A DNA stretch of 64,000 nucleotides, from assembly GCF_002252525.1 (NCBI RefSeq), contig NZ_NNRM01000022.1, positions 1 through 64,000 on the forward strand, given 5' to 3'. This DNA comes from Brucella pseudogrignonensis. GTDB taxonomy: Bacteria; Pseudomonadota; Alphaproteobacteria; Rhizobiales; Rhizobiaceae. Positions 62,552-64,000 of the stretch are shown piece by piece (position 1 is the stretch's first letter; the number at the start of each line of letters is the position of its first letter). Below the pieces are notes generated by a model. It saw only the letters and a program-made list of their open reading frames with translations, did not search any database and was not told where the DNA came from. Both the position numbers and the translations under genes were made by a program.

Positions 62552-63118
62552 TCAATGCATTTTTGGCGGCTGAAGATTGGTCATAAATTCAGCAAAAACC
62601 ATAGAGCCTTCCGGCCACGGACCATGTCCGGATTCCGAATTGATATGCCCTGCATCGCCTGCATCGATGAGCAGCGCACCCCAGTCCTTCACGATATCTT
62701 CTGCGGCTTCAAAGCTTGAGAAGGGATCATTGCGGCTGACGACGGTAATCGTCGGAAATGGCAGGCGCTCACGCGGATAAGGGCCGAATGTCATCAGGTG
62801 CTTTGGCCGGATCTTTTCGTTCGACACATCGGGAGGCGCTACAAAGAAAGCACCGGCTACCTTGTGCTGAATTTGCGGAAGAGCGTGAAGCGCAGTTGCA
62901 ACGCCAAGCGAATGAGCAACAAGCACGATCGGCTTCGTCGTCTCATTGGCTGCTTTGACCAGCTGTGCCACCCAATCGTCTTTGACTGGCTTCGACCATT
63001 CGGCCTGTTCGACACGTCGTGCCGTCGAGAGTTTATTCTCCCAGCGCGTCTGCCAATGATCAGGTCCGGAATTGGTGTAGCCGGGGATGATAAGAATATC
63101 TGCGTCTTTGACTTTCAT
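62552..63118 (-). CDS. RBBP9/YdeN-family alpha/beta hydrolase
   Basis: A serine hydrolase of 188 residues. The family N-terminus ILIIPGYTNSGPDHWQTRWE near residue 8 is diagnostic; the nucleophile elbow IVLVAHSLGVATALHALP has the serine near residue 70, the acid is in VVSRNDPFSSFEAA near residue 130, and the catalytic histidine in AGHINSESGHGPWPEG near residue 157. The substrate is unknown. It is leftward and divergent from the VOC gene. Confidence 0.92.
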   Translation of the reverse strand: MKVKDADILIIPGYTNSGPDHWQTRWENKLSTARRVEQAEWSKPVKDDWVAQLVKAANETTKPIVLVAHSLGVATALHALPQIQHKVAGAFFVAPPDVSNEKIRPKHLMTFGPYPRERLPFPTITVVSRNDPFSSFEAAEDIVKDWGALLIDAGDAGHINSESGHGPWPEGSMVFAEFMTNLQPPKMH

Positions 63119-63289
63119 GCCCCCTATTTAGAGCCGTTTCAACGCATCTTCAAGCTCAGCTATAGCGCGTCAAAAAGAACTTAGATGTCGCAAATGATGA
63201 ACAGCTTGTTCGCTGATCGCTATCTTGTGAAACACTCGCTAAATTGTGATCTTTAGCGGGAAGATAATTACGGAGAGGATTTGACGGCC

Positions 63290-64000
63290 ATGACGATAAG
63301 CAGAAGAACGATACTTGGTTCTGCAGGTGCTGCCGTCATGAGCAATATTCTTTCCGCGCGCGCAGAAATGCCGCCGAAGGAGAATGAAATGACTGAAACA
63401 CTGAAGATGGCCGCTGCTGATAAGGGTGGTTCGACCGCTGCCACTGTAAAGAGCGCTCCTTTGCCTTTTGCTATGACGACACCGGTACGTGTGGCGCGCA
63501 TTGGCTTAAAGGCGCGCGATGCAGAAACTCTGGCTGAGTATTATCGTGATGTCGTAGGCTTGCGTGAAATGACGCGTCGTGGCGCTTCCATTGTATTGGG
63601 TGCGGGCGACCGTGAACTGATGGAAATCGAGCAGTTTTCGGCTGCTAAGCCTGATGATCCACGCAGCGCTGGTCTCTACCACACGGCTTTCTTGCTGCCG
63701 ACTCGTGGCGATCTCGCCCGCTGGTCGCGCCGCGCCATCGACAAGCAGCTGCCTGTTGCCGGTGCGTCGGATCATAATGTCAGCGAAGCGATCTACCTGA
63801 CAGATCCTGAAGGCAACGGCATTGAGATCTATTCCGACCGTCCACACAATACGTGGCAGTGGAATGGTGATCGCGTGAAGATGGGCACCGAGGCGCTCGA
63901 CGTGAAGAACCTTCTCGACCTTATTGATCGTGAAGGTGGTGAATGGAACGGCGCACCGCAAAACACGGTTGTTGGTCACGTTCACTTGCGCGTTGGCAAC
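63290..64000 (+). CDS. Glyoxalase/bleomycin-resistance (VOC) protein, CatE-like, with Tat-type signal (partial)
   Basis: A rightward gene of at least 237 residues, cut by the window edge. The N-terminus is twin-arginine-like: ISRRTILGSAGAAVM, ending in an SARA-E cleavage motif near residue 26. A VOC domain begins at about residue 66 (RVARIGLKARDAETLAEYY), with metal-type residues in YHTAFLLPTR and IYLTDPEGNGIEIYSDRP; a second domain starts as the window ends. GGAGAGGA precedes ATG 63290. A second start, ATG 63389 in the same frame, has AAGGAG 6 bases upstream and would give a cytoplasmic form. The role and metal are unknown. Confidence 0.85.
   Translation, partial: MTISRRTILGSAGAAVMSNILSARAEMPPKENEMTETLKMAAADKGGSTAATVKSAPLPFAMTTPVRVARIGLKARDAETLAEYYRDVVGLREMTRRGASIVLGAGDRELMEIEQFSAAKPDDPRSAGLYHTAFLLPTRGDLARWSRRAIDKQLPVAGASDHNVSEAIYLTDPEGNGIEIYSDRPHNTWQWNGDRVKMGTEALDVKNLLDLIDREGGEWNGAPQNTVVGHVHLRVGN

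Overview
The window looks like chromosome I of a Brucellaceae alphaproteobacterium of the Brucella/Ochrobactrum type. The evidence is the gene order nuoA-N, birA, rnj, mce, DUF1467, proS, lolC, lolD, dnaE, alphaproteobacterial protein types (INS-less ProRS, zeta-type F1-ATPase inhibitor, GcrA-like regulator), and dispersed rhizobial-type palindromic repeats. This assignment is inference from the sequence alone.

Region 1 (1 to about 15355) is the early half and the start of the late half of a Mu-like transposable prophage, continuing past the left edge. Reading leftwards from its outer end it has transposase-binding-like repeats, a rightward LexA/S24-type repressor, a palindrome-rich divergent control region, then one long leftward operon: Ner-like regulator, ParB-like protein, MuA transposase, MuB ATPase, several unknown early proteins, DUF3164, a GcrA homologue, a dATP/dGTP pyrophosphohydrolase-like protein and GemA. 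A rightward moron gene for an exported protein interrupts the order. Then come a Mor-type activator, the lysis cassette (endolysin, holin, nested Rz/Rz1 spanins), a zinc-finger protein, DUF2730, the gp26-like and gp27 proteins, and the terminase large subunit, cut by the window edge.

Region 2 (15523-17220) holds tRNA-Val(UAC) and tRNA-Asp(GUC) with matching promoters, a candidate 31-aa membrane protein, and a gene-poor stretch rich in GANTC (CcrM) sites ahead of the nuo operon.

Region 3 (17221-43717) is the 14-gene respiratory complex I operon, continuing through biotin ligase, RNase J, methylmalonyl-CoA epimerase, DUF1467, prolyl-tRNA synthetase and the Lol lipoprotein-release transporter to the replicative polymerase DnaE. 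Just upstream of dnaE is a 28-codon membrane-peptide gene whose promoter carries a GAAC-N7-GAAC alphaproteobacterial LexA box. It resembles Caulobacter SidA, the SOS-induced division inhibitor, in size, topology and control, and is the most interesting item in the window. A second small gene, 52 codons followed at once by a strong terminator, lies between DUF1467 and proS.

Region 4 (43758-64000) is mixed housekeeping: a luciferase-like oxidoreductase, an HxlR regulator divergent from an NAD(P)-binding oxidoreductase, secreted proteins, rpsD, ttcA, an inositol-monophosphatase-family enzyme and a Bcr/CflA efflux protein. It also has grxD-bolA (iron-sulfur homeostasis), the purine genes purL and purQ-purS-purC, a MocR regulator divergent from a DUF1127 gene, a lipoprotein, a glutathione transferase, the F1-ATPase zeta inhibitor, an HpaI-type aldolase, an RBBP9-type hydrolase and a Tat-signal VOC protein cut by the right edge. 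Four dispersed palindromic repeats lie between genes in regions 3 and 4.
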